Shown piece by piece: positions 47,301 through 59,349 of a stretch of DNA of 64,000 nt. Location of the stretch: positions 53,938,627 to 54,002,626 of the forward strand of contig CM026554.1 of the NCBI GenBank assembly GCA_015143295.1, read 5' to 3'. Under the pieces are notes generated by a model. That model saw nothing but the letters and a program-made list of their open reading frames with translations, did no database searches and was not told where the DNA came from. Each line of letters begins with the position of its first letter. Position 1 is the stretch's first letter. The DNA comes from Tetracentron sinense. Taxonomy: Eukaryota; Streptophyta; Magnoliopsida; Trochodendrales; Trochodendraceae. The position numbers and the translations under genes were made by a program.

Positions 47301-48095
47301 GATCGAACAATCAAAATGTGGGATACAAACACCGGGATGTTAAGCCGCACTCTTTATGGCTGCCTCGGGTCTGTTCTGGATCTCTCTATAACACATGATA
47401 ACAAATCCGTTATCGCAGCGAGCAGCTCAAACAACTTGTATGTATGGGATGTGGGGTCTGGTCGAGTCCGTCATACTCTCACGGGCCACACAGATAAAGT
47501 ATGTGCTGTAGATGTTAGCAAAGTTTCGAGCCGCCATGTAGTGAGTGCAGCTCATGATCGGACTATAAAAGCTTGGGATTTACATAAAGGTTACTGTGTG
47601 AACACATTCATCTCCCACAGCAACTGTAATGCGCTTTGCTTCAGCATGGATGGACAGACCATTTGTTCAGGTCACGTTGATGGGAACCTTCGCTTATGGG
47701 ATATCAAGACAGGGAAGCTACTTAGTGAAGTTGCTGCTCATTCACATGCTGTCACATCAATCTGTCTCTCTCGAAGTGGCAATATTGTTCTGACAAGTGG
47801 GAGGGACAACTTGCACAATTTATTTGATATGCGATCTATGGAGGTTTGTGGCACATTAAGAGCAAATGGAAACAGATTGGCATCTAACTGGAGCCGATCA
47901 TGCATCAGTGCGGATGACAACTATGTTGCCTCAGGATCTGCTGATGGCTCTGTTTACATTTGGTCGAGAACAAAAACAGATATAGTGAGCACTCTAAAGG
48001 AACACACTGCTCCTGTCCTTTGTTCTTCATGGAGTGGGCTTGGGAAACCTCTAGCCTCTGCTGATAAGAATGGAATTGTTTGTATATGGATGTGA
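41400..48095 (+). CDS. ATG16: Autophagy protein ATG16
   Basis: Exons rebuilt as 41400-41401, 41498-41624, 43335-43516, 44682-44877 and 47073-48095; total 1530 nt, 509 residues, the same size as Arabidopsis ATG16. All introns are GT-AG. Known role: ATG16 binds the ATG12-ATG5 conjugate and directs ATG8 lipidation at the growing autophagosome. Parts: N-terminal ATG5-binding type segment (LKALRKRHLLEEGAHAPA), coiled coil (about 44-175, including GSEWKEKAESFELELQQCY), linker, then a seven-bladed WD40 domain (about 221-509) ending SADKNGIVCIWM. The last exon carries the whole WD40 domain. The start codon appears split: AT at 41400-41401, then a 96-nt intron, then G TCT GCG. The three larger introns are full of transposons. 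A poly(A) signal AATAAA lies near 48465. Confidence 0.9.
41402..41497 (+). other. ATG16 intron 1, splitting the start codon
   Basis: Begins GTGAGAATC after ...ACCAACAT and ends TTTTGGTTTTCAG before GTCTGCGG. Joining gives ATG TCT GCG GAT GAA, in frame with the conserved N terminus. Without this splice the ATG at 41400 is followed at once by a TGA stop. The evidence is the splice signals and the protein frame; there are no transcripts here. Confidence 0.7.
41760..42440 (+). mobile_element. Ty1/Copia gag (UBN2-type) fragment in ATG16 intron 2
   Basis: Translated pieces such as NYxxWxxxI-like WAIWKPKIEDLLY and later MKIVLDDEL with LLLISSSPESWEALVVSL match the gag/UBN2 domain of plant Copia elements, in sense with ATG16. 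No LTRs are seen. It is an old broken fragment with several breaks. Confidence 0.7.
43583..43994. mobile_element. hAT-type MITE in ATG16 intron 3
   Basis: Near-perfect 8-bp duplication GGTGTTGT (43575-43582) and GGTGTTGG (43995-44002). TIRs TATAGTTAC at the left and CATAGTTAC read inward from the right. The interior is rich in repeated TACGGG/GTATAATACGG words. It lies only 58 bp after the exon-3 splice donor. No transposase. Confidence 0.75.
44005..44665. repeat. Diverged repeat in ATG16 intron 3
   Basis: Contains TAACGG/CCGTTA-type words in both orientations (GTTTAACGGGTCTGG near 44036, TTACGTAACGGATC near 44600), and weak inverted ends (GGTTCTAAATAAC; revcomp of ATTTATTACC). Probably another decayed miniature element; unbounded. 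Confidence 0.25.
45811..46711 (+). mobile_element. Helitron A3 in ATG16 intron 4
   Basis: Same family as the Helitrons at 2248-3515 and 3773-5064. The left part has CTAATATAAAGAGGATGTCC and GTTGATTGAATCATT; the right end has CTCTCTCACGTGCCACCCAC then CTAG followed by T. The 5' TC is not preserved. The 3' hairpin is shortened. It contains two forward and two reverse TTAAGATTCA units. A 30-bp direct repeat, about 29 of 30 identical, lies at 45780-45809 and 46712-46741, directly at both borders. Confidence 0.65.
45985..46430. repeat. Foldback units inside Helitron A3
   Basis: Forward units near 45990-46060 and 46222-46265, reverse units near 46135-46205 and 46345-46425. The outer words GTGTCCCTTTTAATAC and AAAAAGGACACATG are inverted counterparts, as in the other copies. 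Confidence 0.7.
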
Positions 48096-48739
48096 TGGTT
48101 CTCATTCATGCTGATGCATCATGATGGATTAGCAATGGGTTGCTAATGCTCTCTTTTAAATGGGCCAGATTCAGTTAAGAAGACTGAAACATTGAAAGCC
48201 ATTGAACTCCTTGATCCCAAAATCACGAGCATGACAATAGTTTCTGCACTCTGCTTTCAGATAGAGATGTAATGTTGGATTTGTTGTATTCTTCACTGGG
48301 AGGCACTGGGATTTGAGTTTCCTTAGTCTAAGCTTGCTACATCCAGGAAAATGTTAACATTGTAAATAGCAAAATCAGAGTTATCCATAGAAGTGAAGGT
48401 ATGGACAGCTCTATTCAATTGTAACTGGCAGTATATGAACGAAATGTTTATAGTTCTTGAGTAATAAATGTGACATATTTGGTTCATTGCTAAGTTATTA
48501 TTCTTCCGTGGTTGATACTTTCTAGTTCAACATTCCAATTCTGTCTCTTTTCTACATGTTTGGAGCTCTTTGAATTATTGAATTGCATGGTTTCTTCTGC
48601 TTGTTACAGTTCAAAGAAATGATAAAGCACTAAAAGTTTGGATACATTAATTATATATGAATTGACGGCTCATATTCAAGGGGAATTTTCTTGTTGTATG
48701 TTAGTTGAAAATATGTGGTATTAATGGATGAAACTATCA

Positions 48740-49092
48740 AAATAATTTGGACCAAGACAGAATATATAAAATCGAACTTCAGTAAGAAGACAAATATAGT
48801 GAAGACGGTAGTTAAGAATTAAGATAAATGACTATGACTATGTCCCAAAGCATCAGTTTTGGGGTCTTGGCTCAATTATTCATAATGATAGAGACTAAAG
48901 AGGATGTTGTCCCCAGAATTAAAAGTGGATAACTAAAGTGGAGAAGTGCTTTCGAAATATTATGTGACTGATACATCCCGATCAAACTAGAAGAAAAAAT
49001 TTATAAGACAATGATAATACCAGCTATGCTTTATGGAACAGAATGCTAGGTCACTAAAAAAACTAGAATAGCTAAGATGAGGATGTTGAGAT
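48740..49092 (+). mobile_element. RTE-type LINE fragment, left part
   Basis: Reading frames contain words matching the C-terminal part of plant RTE LINE polymerases: KTEYI, then PKASVLGSWLNYS-like and IHND-like, VLSKYYVTDT, KKKFI, and MLYGTE-like near 49030, then MRMLR. It is broken by many stops. The Copia element at 49093-54473 is inserted in it, and the frame appears to resume after 54474. Confidence 0.6.
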
Positions 49093-49256
49093 TGTTGATA
49101 TATGTAATATCGAGAGTATATGTGTAATGTTTTCTTCTTAATATAAGATGCTAGTAGGACTTTCTTTCCCTCAGCAATTTATCCTAATATCTCTTCTTCT
49201 CTATTCTTTATTTTCTCTTCTCTAAATCCTAAATCTTCCAAACCCTTTCTCTAACT
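49093..49256 (+). repeat. 5' LTR of the Copia element
   Basis: 164 bp, starts TGTTGATATATGTAATATCG, ends CTCTAACT just before the primer-binding site. Rich in CT tracts in its second half. Confidence 0.85.
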
Positions 49257-49378
49257 TGGTATCAGAACTTAGTATCAGAGCTTAATAGAAGGAAGGAAAA
49301 GATCATTTAAAGCCGCAAGAACAACTACAGAAATAAAGACAACTGTCACGTTTTTAGCCATACGGCTGTCTGTAGCCG

Positions 49379-49746
49379 CAGTGTTACAAATCTCATTCTC
49401 AGATTTTATAGGCCAAAAAAATTTTCAGGAGATTTTTAAATCTGAATTTTTTTCGGGTATTTCTCCCCTAAATCTTGGCAATGATTAAAACAATATATTA
49501 AAATTACAAAAAATAAGAATAAATATCACCAAGTTATAAGTTCATAAAACCAACAACATGATGTATTTCTATGATATTTTTAAAATATCGGCTAAATCTC
49601 ACGATATATACGGGATAAAAAGAGAAAATTATATTTGTCACGAGATTTTTAAAATATCGTGATAAAAACGGAGTTTTAAACTTTAGATGTTTTTCTCGGG
49701 TTTTCTAGACAGAAATTGGGTATTTCTCGGGAGATTTATATCAGTG
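49379..49746. mobile_element. hAT-like MITE inside the Copia leader
   Basis: Inverted ends CAGTGTTACAAATCTC at the left and CACTGATATAAATCTC read inward from the right. The interior has TTTTAAAATATCG and CTCGGG words in both orientations. A target duplication could not be fixed because the flanks are themselves nearly inverted (GCCATACGGCT / AGCTGTATGGC), so the true ends may lie slightly further out. Confidence 0.5.
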
Positions 49747-52700
49747 TCTAGCTGTATGGCGTAGGTCTTATTTCCTTATTTTAGGTCTCTTTGAATGTAA
49801 TTTTTTAGAGAGTTTGATTTTAGAGGATTTTTGAATCACATATCTTGTGATTTGGCTCAGTTTTGAAAAAGTTACAATGCTTTGAAGAAAAATATATAAA
49901 AATTCCACCAACTAAATAACTGTTTCAGTTCAGATATGTTTTCGCTCGAATGAGATAATTTTACTGGTGTTTGTTAATCATAGATGAACCAGCTTTTTGT
50001 AAGGAATGTTTCCATATTGAGTTTATTCCATTTGGTTGAGATTTGAATGTTCTATGATGTTTTTTCGAGCACGTTCTTACCAATTTTCACCGTTAAATGG
50101 AGTTTTATGCTTTGTTTGCTTATTACAATATCTTAGAAGGTTGTTTTTGGTAATCTTAATACATTTGGATCAGGTTTTGATTGCATGGAGGTGTGATTTA
50201 GTTTTTTCCTCAAGTTTCTTCTATGGATGTTAGGAATCTTACTCCGCTGGTTCTTTCTGACTCTGTTGTCCACTCTATCATCAATATTAAATTCAATGGT
50301 GATAATTTTCTTTTGTGGCGAAGCTCTATTGAGCTTTACATTTGGGGGTCGTTTTAAGATGAAGTATTTTGATGGTAAAACTCCTAAGTCGAGACAGGTA
50401 TTTCCGAAATTGCTACATGGAATGCCAAGAATTGCATTATTTTGGGCTGATTGTTTAATTCTATGGAGTCTCAGATTGCCGAGAATTACATTTTCTATAA
50501 GGATTATCATGAGTTGTGTGAGACTCTTATTCAGACTTATGTATTAGTGGAGAATAATGCTCAGATTTATCAACTTACTCTTGAGATTGCTCACTTTCGG
50601 CAAGGAGATTTTTGATTATTTTGGAGCTCTTTAGCATCGTTGGGAAGAATTGAGTCATTATGAGCCTCTTTCTGAATTGTCTGTTGTTTCTACAAAGATT
50701 ATGACAAAGTAAATTGAGCGACATCGCATTTATGATTTCTTGGGTGGTTGTCGGGCTGAATTTGAGCAATTGCGCATTCAGATCCTTGCTACGTCTCCTC
50801 TGTCTTCTCTTCGATCGGTGTACTCCACTGTGTTCAGTGAGGAATGCCGACGGATTATTATGTCTTTGTGCTCTCCTTCTATGCTCCCTCTGGATCGTAC
50901 TGTCTTTGTTATTGATTTCTGTCCTCCAGGACATGGTAAGGGGACTGATAAGGGTCGTCGAGGTCGTGGCAAATTTACTACTCCTTGTGCTCATTGTGGT
51001 ATAGTGGGACATGATCGTGATCATTATTATTGTCTGTATAGCTAACCTAAGGGTTACCAGTCTCGTCCTGCGACTTATTTTACTATGACTCCTGCGATTG
51101 ATTCTTCGTCTGCCGCCTCAGTTGCTGTGAATGATCCTTTAGAGTCCTTGAGAGCTCAGGTTGCTTAGATGATCCACACTGAGTTCCGTCGGCAAAGTGA
51201 ATCTGATACTTCTGTTGCTTCATCTTCATTTGCTGCCTCCGGTATCCATTCTCCCTCTGCCTATGTTGCCACTACATCATCTTCTTCCCCTAGCTAGGGA
51301 AATTGATTCCGGAGCCACTGATCATATGACTGATGAGTCACAGGGTTAATCCATTCATTCACCTCCATCTCCTACTACCAAGGTTCGCTTGACTGATGAG
51401 TTTGTTACTCCTGTTTAAGGAGTAAGGCATTTTCCTGTATCTCTGTCTCTCTCTTTATCTAATGTTTTTACATGTTCCTGGTTTATCTTCTAACCTTCTT
51501 TCAGTTAGTAATCTTACTACCAAATTTAATTGTTGTGTTATGTTTTATCCTTCTCATTGTCTCTTTTAGGACCTAACAACGAGGGGGATTGTTGGTAGAG
51601 GCGTGAAAAGAGGCGAACTCTACTACCTTGATACTGATTATGCTCATGATCGTGTCCCTGCTATTGCTACTGTTTTTCCTTTTTCTGTTGATGCTACTCA
51701 TGATATTTATTGTTTATGGCATGTCAAGCTTGGACATATTGGATCTAATTGATTCCTAGTTTTAGTAAACTGTGTTCATCTACTTTTCAATGTGATATTT
51801 GTGAGCTTACTAAACATGTTCACTCTGTCAATCCTTCTCACATGCATAGATGTCGTTCTACTTTTGAGTTTGTTCATTTTGATGTTTGGGGTCCATCTCC
51901 GGTTATCTCTAGTGATAGTTTTTGTTATTATGTTACTTTTATCAATGACTTGACTCGGGCTACTTGGGTTTACCTTATTAAGTCTAATGATGGGGTATTT
52001 TCTAAATTACAAGAATTTCATGCTATGGTTCTTACCTAGTCTTGTTAAGGCCATTCGATCTGATAATGATGGTGAGTACATTTATCCATCCCTTTTGTCC
52101 AGTTTTTTCACACTCATGGTATTGTTCATCAGCATACATGTCTGTACACCCCTCAACAAAATGGTGTTGCTGAGTACAAAAATTGTCATTTACTGGGTGT
52201 CTCTCGCTCCTTATTGCAAGGCATGTAAGTGCCTAAGCCTTTTTGGTCTATGACCCTTCTCACTGCATGTTTTTTTATCAATCGGGCACCTTCTTGTGTT
52301 CTTGATGGTCTCTCGCCTTATCAACTTCTTTGTCCTCATGCTCCTATTTTTCTCATTCAGTTACGGGTGTTTGGTTGTACCTACTTTGTTCAGGATTTTA
52401 TTCTAAGTCATAAGAAATTGGACTATAAGGCAATTCGATGCGTCTTTGTTGGTTATTTCAACGTATCAAAGGGTTATCGGTGCTATGATCCTGGTCTCGT
52501 TGCTTTTTTGTCTCTGGATGTTACCTTTTTCGGGATAGTACCATATTTCTCTCCTGCTCCTACTGTCCCTACCATCCCTTTGTCTTTACCTCGTCATGTG
52601 CCTACTGTCTCTTTGCCTATACCTATTCTGGGGGATCTTCTGCAACAGAATGAGCTTCTCACGTACTCTCATCGACAACCGACTTGTTCTTTCTTCATTG

Positions 52701-54299
52701 CGCCTCTACCACAGTCTTCCCTACAAGCCACTCCACTAAGTACTTCTTCATTTTCATTTAATCTTGTTCATACTTATCCTATTATTACTCACGTTACTTC
52801 TAATCTTAAGTTGCCTGTTGCTCATCGCAAGGGTGTTCGTTCTTGTCTTACTTCTTACCATCTTGCCAAGTATATTTGTTATCAGCACGTGTCTCCCTCG
52901 TACCAGGCTTTCTTCTCCGCTATTGATATTGTGACTTCCTCGTTCTGTTCGTGCTGCTCTTCTTCATCCTGAGTGGAAGGGTGTTATGGTTGACAAGATG
53001 AATACCCTTCAGTCTAATCATACTTGGGATATGGTTCTCCTTCCAATTAGGAAGATACTTGTGGGTTGTCATTAGGTTTTCACAGTCAAACATAACTCTG
53101 ATGGCAGTGTTGCTCGATATAAGGCTTGTCTTGTCGCTTGCGACTTTACTCAAACTTATGGGCTTGACTATGATGCTACTTTTGCTCTTGTGGCTAAATT
53201 GACTTTTATTCGTGTTCTCCTCTCTCTTGCTACCAATCAGAGTTGCCTTCTCTATCAGTTAGACATCAAGAATGTCTTTCTTAATGAGCATCTTACCGAA
53301 GAGGTATATATGGATCCCCCTCCTGGTTTCCAACTTCAGGGGGAATTTGTGAAGGTTTGTAGACTTCGGAGTTTATATATGGTTTGAAGCAGTCATCTCG
53401 TGCTTGGTTTTATCGCTTCAATGAAATGGTTATGAGTATGGGTTTTCAGCGATGTCACTCTGATCATACTGTCTTCATCCACTCTGGCTCCTCAAGTCGT
53501 ACTATACTTCTAGTAAATGTTGACGATATTATTTTGATTGGTGATGACTCCTCTTTTATCTCTCATGCTAAGAGTGAGTTGGGGCTTCTCCCATGGATCT
53601 GAAGTCTCTTTACATAATAGTGACGGTGATTTTCCTGATCCTCATGCCTACCAGCATCTCGTGGGTCACATGATATATTTCATTCTCACTCGACCGGATA
53701 TTACGTTTGATGTCGGCATGGTTAGTTTATGCATGCTCCCTGTGCTTCACACCTTGCTGTTATTCATTGTATTCTTCGATATATCGAAGTCTAAACCCAG
53801 TTGTGGACTTGTATATCGCTCACATGGGTATCTTGAGATATTTGGCTATACAGATGCCGATTGGGCCGGATCTGCTACTGATCGTTGCTCCAACTCTGGC
53901 TATTGTGCCTTTCTTGGTTGCATGGAAGAGTAAAAAGCAACTCATTATTTCTGGCTCTAGTGCCGAAGTAGAATATCGGGTTCTTGCTTATGGGACTTAT
54001 GAAGTTCTGTGGCTTCGTTCTCTTCTTTCTGAGTTAGGGTTTCCTGTTAAAGACCCTGTGTCTTTATATTGTAGTAATGAGGCTGCCACGAAGATTGCTT
54101 CTGATTCTGTGCTTCATGAGAGGACAAAGCACATTGAAGTTGATATTCATTTTCTTTGAGAGGAAGTTTGAGATTGTTCATTATCTCTTCAGCATGTTTC
54201 ATCTTCTCAACAATTTGCTGACATTTTCACTATGCTATCCTCCAGAATATTACTATCAACCTGGACATGCTTAATATCTATGCTCCAGCTTGAAGGGAG

Positions 54300-54473
54300 T
54301 GTCAATATATGTAATATCGAGGGTATATTTGTAAAATGGTATATGTGTAATGTTCACTTCTTCATATAAGATGTTAGTAGGGTTTTCTTTCCCTCACTAA
54401 GCAATTTACCCTAATCTCTCTTCTTTCTTTTCTTTTCTCTAAACCTCATATCGTCCAAACATTTTCTCCAACT
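54300..54473 (+). repeat. 3' LTR of the Copia element
   Basis: 174 bp, starts TGTCAATATATGTAATATCG, ends CTCCAACT. It aligns to the 5' LTR with several small length differences and many substitutions, roughly 80-88 percent by eye, pointing to an old insertion. Confidence 0.85.
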
Positions 54474-54535
54474 GAGATGTTGGAGTAGAATGACAAAGAA
54501 AGATAAATCATTGATATTTGATCCTTGGAAACTAT
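54474..54535 (+). mobile_element. RTE-type LINE fragment, right part
   Basis: Directly after the Copia target duplication, GAGATGTTGGAGTAGAATGA reads as a continuation of the MRMLR...RMTKKDK stretch of an RTE polymerase. It supports insertion of the Copia element into an existing LINE fragment. Confidence 0.5.
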
Positions 54536-54539
54536 GGTT

Positions 54540-56990
54540 CACTTCATGTGTGGACTTGCACCTTAGTATGGAAATGTATGTATCTAATTTCTCATGTGCA
54601 AACGTGACTAAGTCTTATTTTATTTTTTTGGGCCTTAATAGTAGTTTTAAAAATTCTTTTATTATGTATAGGTGAACAATAAACTAGCCTTTTTAAAGGG
54701 TCAAAGAATACATGCTTGTCAGTTCTGATTCCTTTGTTCCAAAAAAGTCACCATGCTAATGATTGATGTGGATCTCATATGACAGTTTAAAAGAGGATCT
54801 TAGTATTTGTAGGAGCATGGTGTAAATAAGATTAACTACAAAACCAGAAGCAAGAAGTCTAAAAATTTTAAAAGAAAAAATGTTCAAAAAAATTGTTTGT
54901 AAACTCTTGTTTTCTCTACATTTGTTAAATTAAGTTACAAAAGTTTTGGTAGATATCATGTATTTAATCCAGCTGTTAATGAGGTTAATTGCGATGGATT
55001 TGAACAAAATATTATAATTAATAAACTTAGTTCATTTCAGAACACATTAGTTTCGTCATCTGTTACCCGATCAGGGAAATAATATTTTCATCGTCTATTT
55101 CTTTTTTCTCCCATCATCTAAATGTCTTTTTAGCATTAGCAAGGTAATGACACCTTTCGACACTTTTGTACGAGTTAGATTTCATAGGTCATGTACTTGT
55201 TGACTTTGCTTTGCATCTACATACCTCTTATCTGACTAAAAGCAGTCAACCCAATTCTCAAAATGTATTTCAATTTCTGTTTGTTTCATCAAAATATCTC
55301 TGATCTAATTAAACAACAACTTAACCAATTCCCGAAACATAATTATTCGACACCCTTTCATTTATGCAAATAAAGACTGGAGCAAAGAAATTGATCAGAA
55401 CTGAAAAATAGGGAACAGTAACGAATTTAACCGTTCACATTTTTAGCTCGACTTGGGATATTATGCTTCAAACCTAAAATATGATGAAGAAATTATATTA
55501 TATTCCCTAAAGTGTATCAAATATTAGATTGAGATAGTGTAAGCTTACTTTTATTCAATTTTCTTTTTAATGAAGAGATTGATCATTCCCTTTAACATCC
55601 ATTGTATTTCTTAGATGTATGGTCAGGAGCAGTAGTTTACTAGGTTGCACAGACTGTAATCATCATAGATTCTGCATGGTATTAATCAAAATCATCTGCT
55701 GTGCTACATATGAGAACAGTTTGGATGTTTGAAACTAGCAGAAAAGCATGACTTAGAAGGGTCTTGACTCTTGAGACCCATGATAAGGATGGGAGCATTA
55801 AAGAAGAGATACTTTTTGTCAACCCATCCGCTTCCACCACTGTGAATGACTTTGAAACACTCTAATATGCTGCCTGTCAATCCAAAAGTCCATACTGGCT
55901 CATCTCGGCTAATGATATATGGACGTGCAGTCTCAATTTTTTGTCAGTGTTAACTTTCATGCTCTTTGCTCAAATGAAGAAAAGCTGAACATACCAAATC
56001 CAGATTTGAAACATCTTTAACATATTCTTCTTGTCCATGGAAGAATCAATAATATTGAGCAGTGCCTTACACCAGGGAGAACTTGGCCACTATGGCTGAG
56101 GGAGGATGGCGACCGATGCAGATCTCATGTACTGTCGTGAAAAGTGGGAACAACTCTAGCTGTGTAAACTTCTCTTGCTGTTGAGACACCCTTCAATTAA
56201 GACTCATCTCTGGCTGCTAACAATTCCAATGTTGATAATTCTGGTATTCAAGCTATTATCTCTCAGCCGGATCATGAACTCATAAACAACATGGAGTCTA
56301 ATATATCCCTTTCACATCCATCTATCCTACTTAAACAGTAAGCCTTTTTCTTGTTCGTTCTTCAAATGATGCATTTCTCATGTTGTGATGATTGATGGGA
56401 ATGAGAATGTGCCTGCTAACGATGAGAATGCCTTGATAAAAGTTGTTATAAATCAATTTGTATCAGTTGCCATATATACTAGGGATTCGACTTCTATTCT
56501 AATCGAAGGTATGTTTATAGACTTTTAAGTAAGACAATCATTTAATATACGACTTGAAGAATAAATTATCTAAGATTTAAAACCCATCTCCGCATATAAT
56601 TTATTGATTACCTGGCCAACCCACATCATCATTCTAATAGACAGTGAATGAGATGTGCAAAGAACATTTGCTTGGTCTTAACTAGGTTGAATGTGATCAC
56701 AGGCAAGAAGCTAGATCACAGAACGACAATTCTGGGTTATGGAACAATTCAAAGGGAGATGTTAGATACATCCCAAAAGTCGGCCCATGGTGATGCCTAT
56801 AGCCCGTTGTTAGCTCAACCAACACATCTAGGGCTGTGCAAAACTAATATCCGGTAAAGCCGGCTCTACTAAATCATTTCCAAACAGATTGGCCCGCTCA
56901 GTCATCTTGGACATGGTCTAGATTAGAAAAGCATACAATGACTATTACAGGCTGCAAGGCAGTCAAAGGGTTAGGATTAAGGTCGAGTAG
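54540..56990. other. Intergenic DNA, no gene seen
   Basis: Roughly 2.4 kb of AT-rich DNA. Small frames (54490-54675, 56648-56857) show no domain. No LTR, TIR or RNA signature recognised. Confidence 0.45.
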
Positions 56991-57000
56991 GACCTTTTAG

Positions 57001-57115
57001 ATGTTAGCTTGGGCATCGGAGCTCTTGCAACTCATACCTGGGGGGATTGGATCCCCAGACCTCCCTCCATCGAAGGCCACTCACACAAGAGGCGGGATGG
57101 GGATACTTTTTTGTA
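57001..57115 (+). repeat. tRNA-derived SINE, family S1
   Basis: TTAGCTTGGGCATCGGAGC (A-box-like) and GGATTGGATCCCC (B-box-like) at normal spacing, then CAAGAGGCGGGATGGGG. Related to the copies at 6095 and 62463. Confidence 0.55.
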
Positions 57116-57119
57116 ATTT

Positions 57120-57860
57120 AATGTTCTATTTTTGGAATTTTGTCCGCATTCTTTATATGGATTATGTTTTTGGGATGAGTATGTGGGGTTTATACAATTA
57201 CCTTCATTCCACTCGAGCTATTGGATTTATCTATTTTCGTGATTTAATTTGAATGGTGTTTACTTGTTTTATAGCCATTGATTTTTGTTGGATTTCTAAT
57301 TTTAGCTTCTACAGTTTCGGTAGAAAGTCCATTAGGAGGTTCCAAGAAATTGAGAGCACCCTTATTGTGATAGTTACTCACCAAAAGAATTGTATTATAT
57401 TTAATGAAAATTACACTCACATTTCTGTTCAAAGAACTGTAGCTCTACCATGCATCCCTCGGAGTGTTCATATTGGTAATAAATTTTGCAATTCTTTTTT
57501 ATTTATTTATTTATTATTCTGACTTTCGCAGTCGAAATTTATGTAATATTACCAAATTACCCTTAAATGATCAGGTAAAAGGGTAAGGTGAGACTCTGTA
57601 CACATACCTTACTCATTTATAAAAGGGTAAAGATTATAGTATCCATTCATTTACGTCCTAAGTTGGCTGATTACCCATTGAGAGCCAAAGCTAGCCTATG
57701 GACTCATCTAAAGGCTGTGTAAAGCCCATCCTGACAAGTTTGTTTTCCTATCAGATACTGTGCCTTCAGATGTACTGATAAAAATCATTAGAAAGGAGCG
57801 GACGGGGCCTGATTTGTCAAGCCCAGGCGTCACATTTTATTCATCATGCCCCAAAGCCAG
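57120..57860. other. Intergenic DNA, no gene seen
   Basis: Overlapping frames at 57001-57252 and 57253-57522 read through the SINE and its flank. The second (ending ...HIGNKFCNSFLFIYLLF) has no family I recognise. Confidence 0.4.
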
Positions 57861-57864
57861 CCCA

Positions 57865-57920
57865 GAAGGTGATTGAATCTTAACCATAGTTAATGTGTAT
57901 CAAAATGGACACATGGCGGC
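57865..57920 (-). repeat. Single unit of the TTAAGATTCA foldback family
   Basis: GTGATTGAATCTTAACCATA followed by TGTATCAAAATGGACACATGG is the reverse half-unit of the family. The partner arm is not seen nearby. Confidence 0.5.
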
Positions 57921-57924
57921 CTGT

Positions 57925-59080
57925 AGACCATGGGCTAGACGGTTTGGTCTGGCGAGGGCCAGACCAAATGCCATTCCGCCCAAGCTGATGCTTTGGACCC
58001 CATAAATAGGGGTAAGGCAAAATTAATAATCTGATTAAGGCCAACCAATTGACATCCCTGACCCTTAAATTGAAGCCAAGCCCAGGCTGCATTCATCGCC
58101 TAACTCTTGCATTATAAGATAGGAGTAAGTTCACCCAACTGAAGCTTTTACTCAGCAGGCCATCTTGTGATGGGCCCAAAAATCAAACTTAAAAGGAGGA
58201 TGTTAACCGTTCAATATGTGGAAGCAAATCATCTGTATTCTTTCATGGGTTCTTCCCTGTGGCCATGAGTGCTGGAAGGACAAGATCAATTCATCAGTAT
58301 GGATTTAACAACTATAAACACCAGTTGAATTGATCTTGGCCTTCAAAAACTCCGGTCATACGGAAGAACTAGGAAAGAACACAGACCATATGGTTTCTTA
58401 ATATGTGGATATGGTACTTGGTATACCCCTACCATGAGGGGAAGCAAGATATCACTCTCTATTACTAACCTAATTATTAACCCACTTATCCTAGATAAAT
58501 TATATCTTCTACCAAAAAAACTATATCCAAAGTGGCTTTATAATTTTTATTTATTTTTGTTTGGTGAAACTTAAAAAATTATTACTAGTGAAATAATTTA
58601 ACAAAGATACTCGAAATATACTCTGATGATATTATATATATTGTTTTTTGGGAGCGCTTGAAAAGTAATCAGTAATTAAATGGTTGTTAATTTCGTAAAT
58701 TAATATTTAAGTGTAACCATGGAATAATGGGTTCCACATAATTACCTAGGAGGCAAGGGCACTGTTTTCCTGTGTAGTAATGCTACAGTCTTAAGTGGTC
58801 TCACCAGTCACTACTAACTGTCAATGAAAATAAAAAATATCAAAATCGGTGTGAAATGGACGATATATATATATAGGTTTTGGTAGCCTCTCACATGATA
58901 TTTTTACTGATACAAAATTGACAATATATGTTGTTTATTTGTTATTTATGTTTTAATTTGTTACATAATTGTAATTGTATTTACTATTTTGTCTTTGAAT
59001 TGATTCTCTTGAGTTTATGTTTAATAAATTTAGCTCTAACTCATTTGATTATTTTAATATATCATTCTATAGCCTACCAA
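57925..59080. other. Intergenic DNA, no gene seen
   Basis: The first part (57930-58090) is moderately GC-rich with GGTTTGGTCTGG/CCAGACCAAAT inverted words; the rest is AT-rich. No gene, RNA or element end recognised. Confidence 0.4.
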
Positions 59081-59082
59081 AG

Positions 59083-59345
59083 TTACTTTTTTTTTTGGTA
59101 ATGAGGTAATTCATATTATAAAGAAAGAGCCACATGATTAGAACCTCAGTTTCCAGTGATTACAAAAGAGGTCTGAAGACTCAAATTCAGAGCAATATGG
59201 GCCTCATCATTTGTCTCGCGGGGAATGAACTGGTAGACAACATTCTCAAAACGAGATTGGACATAACGTATGTCTGCAAGAGGCGCATGGATCTCCGGAG
59301 GAAAATTGTTGGAAGTAACACATCTTTGAAACCGTAAACAGCCAA
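59083..59345 (-). mobile_element. L1-type LINE 3' end, RNase H-like part (minus)
   Basis: The minus-strand translation contains NFPPEIHAPLADIRYVQSRF and then FIPRETNDEAHIALNLSLQ, which matches the C-terminal end of the RNase H-like domain found at the 3' end of plant L1 LINEs. A T-run at 59085-59096 on the plus strand is the A tail. It is 5'-truncated. The upstream part of the same open frame (59346-59553) is not recognised. Confidence 0.6.
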
Positions 59346-59349
59346 CTAA

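Larger units (their letters stand above)
49093..54473 (+). mobile_element. Ty1/Copia element with short LTRs
   Basis: 5' LTR (49093-49256), primer-binding site TTGGTATCAGAAC, gag (about 50.2-51.05 kb, zinc-knuckle-like C-terminus), integrase region (about 51.6-52.2 kb, FDVWGPSPVIS), reverse transcriptase (about 53.0-53.6 kb, QLDIKNVFLNEHL and VDDIIL), RNase H (about 53.8-54.15 kb, YTDADWAGS), purine tract, 3' LTR (54300-54473). Perfect 5-bp duplication GAGAT (49088-49092 and 54474-54478). Integrase before RT is the Copia order. Coding is broken in many places (more than ten) and the LTRs are clearly diverged, so it is much older than the chromovirus. A hAT-like insert lies in its leader near 49379-49746. 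Confidence 0.9.
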
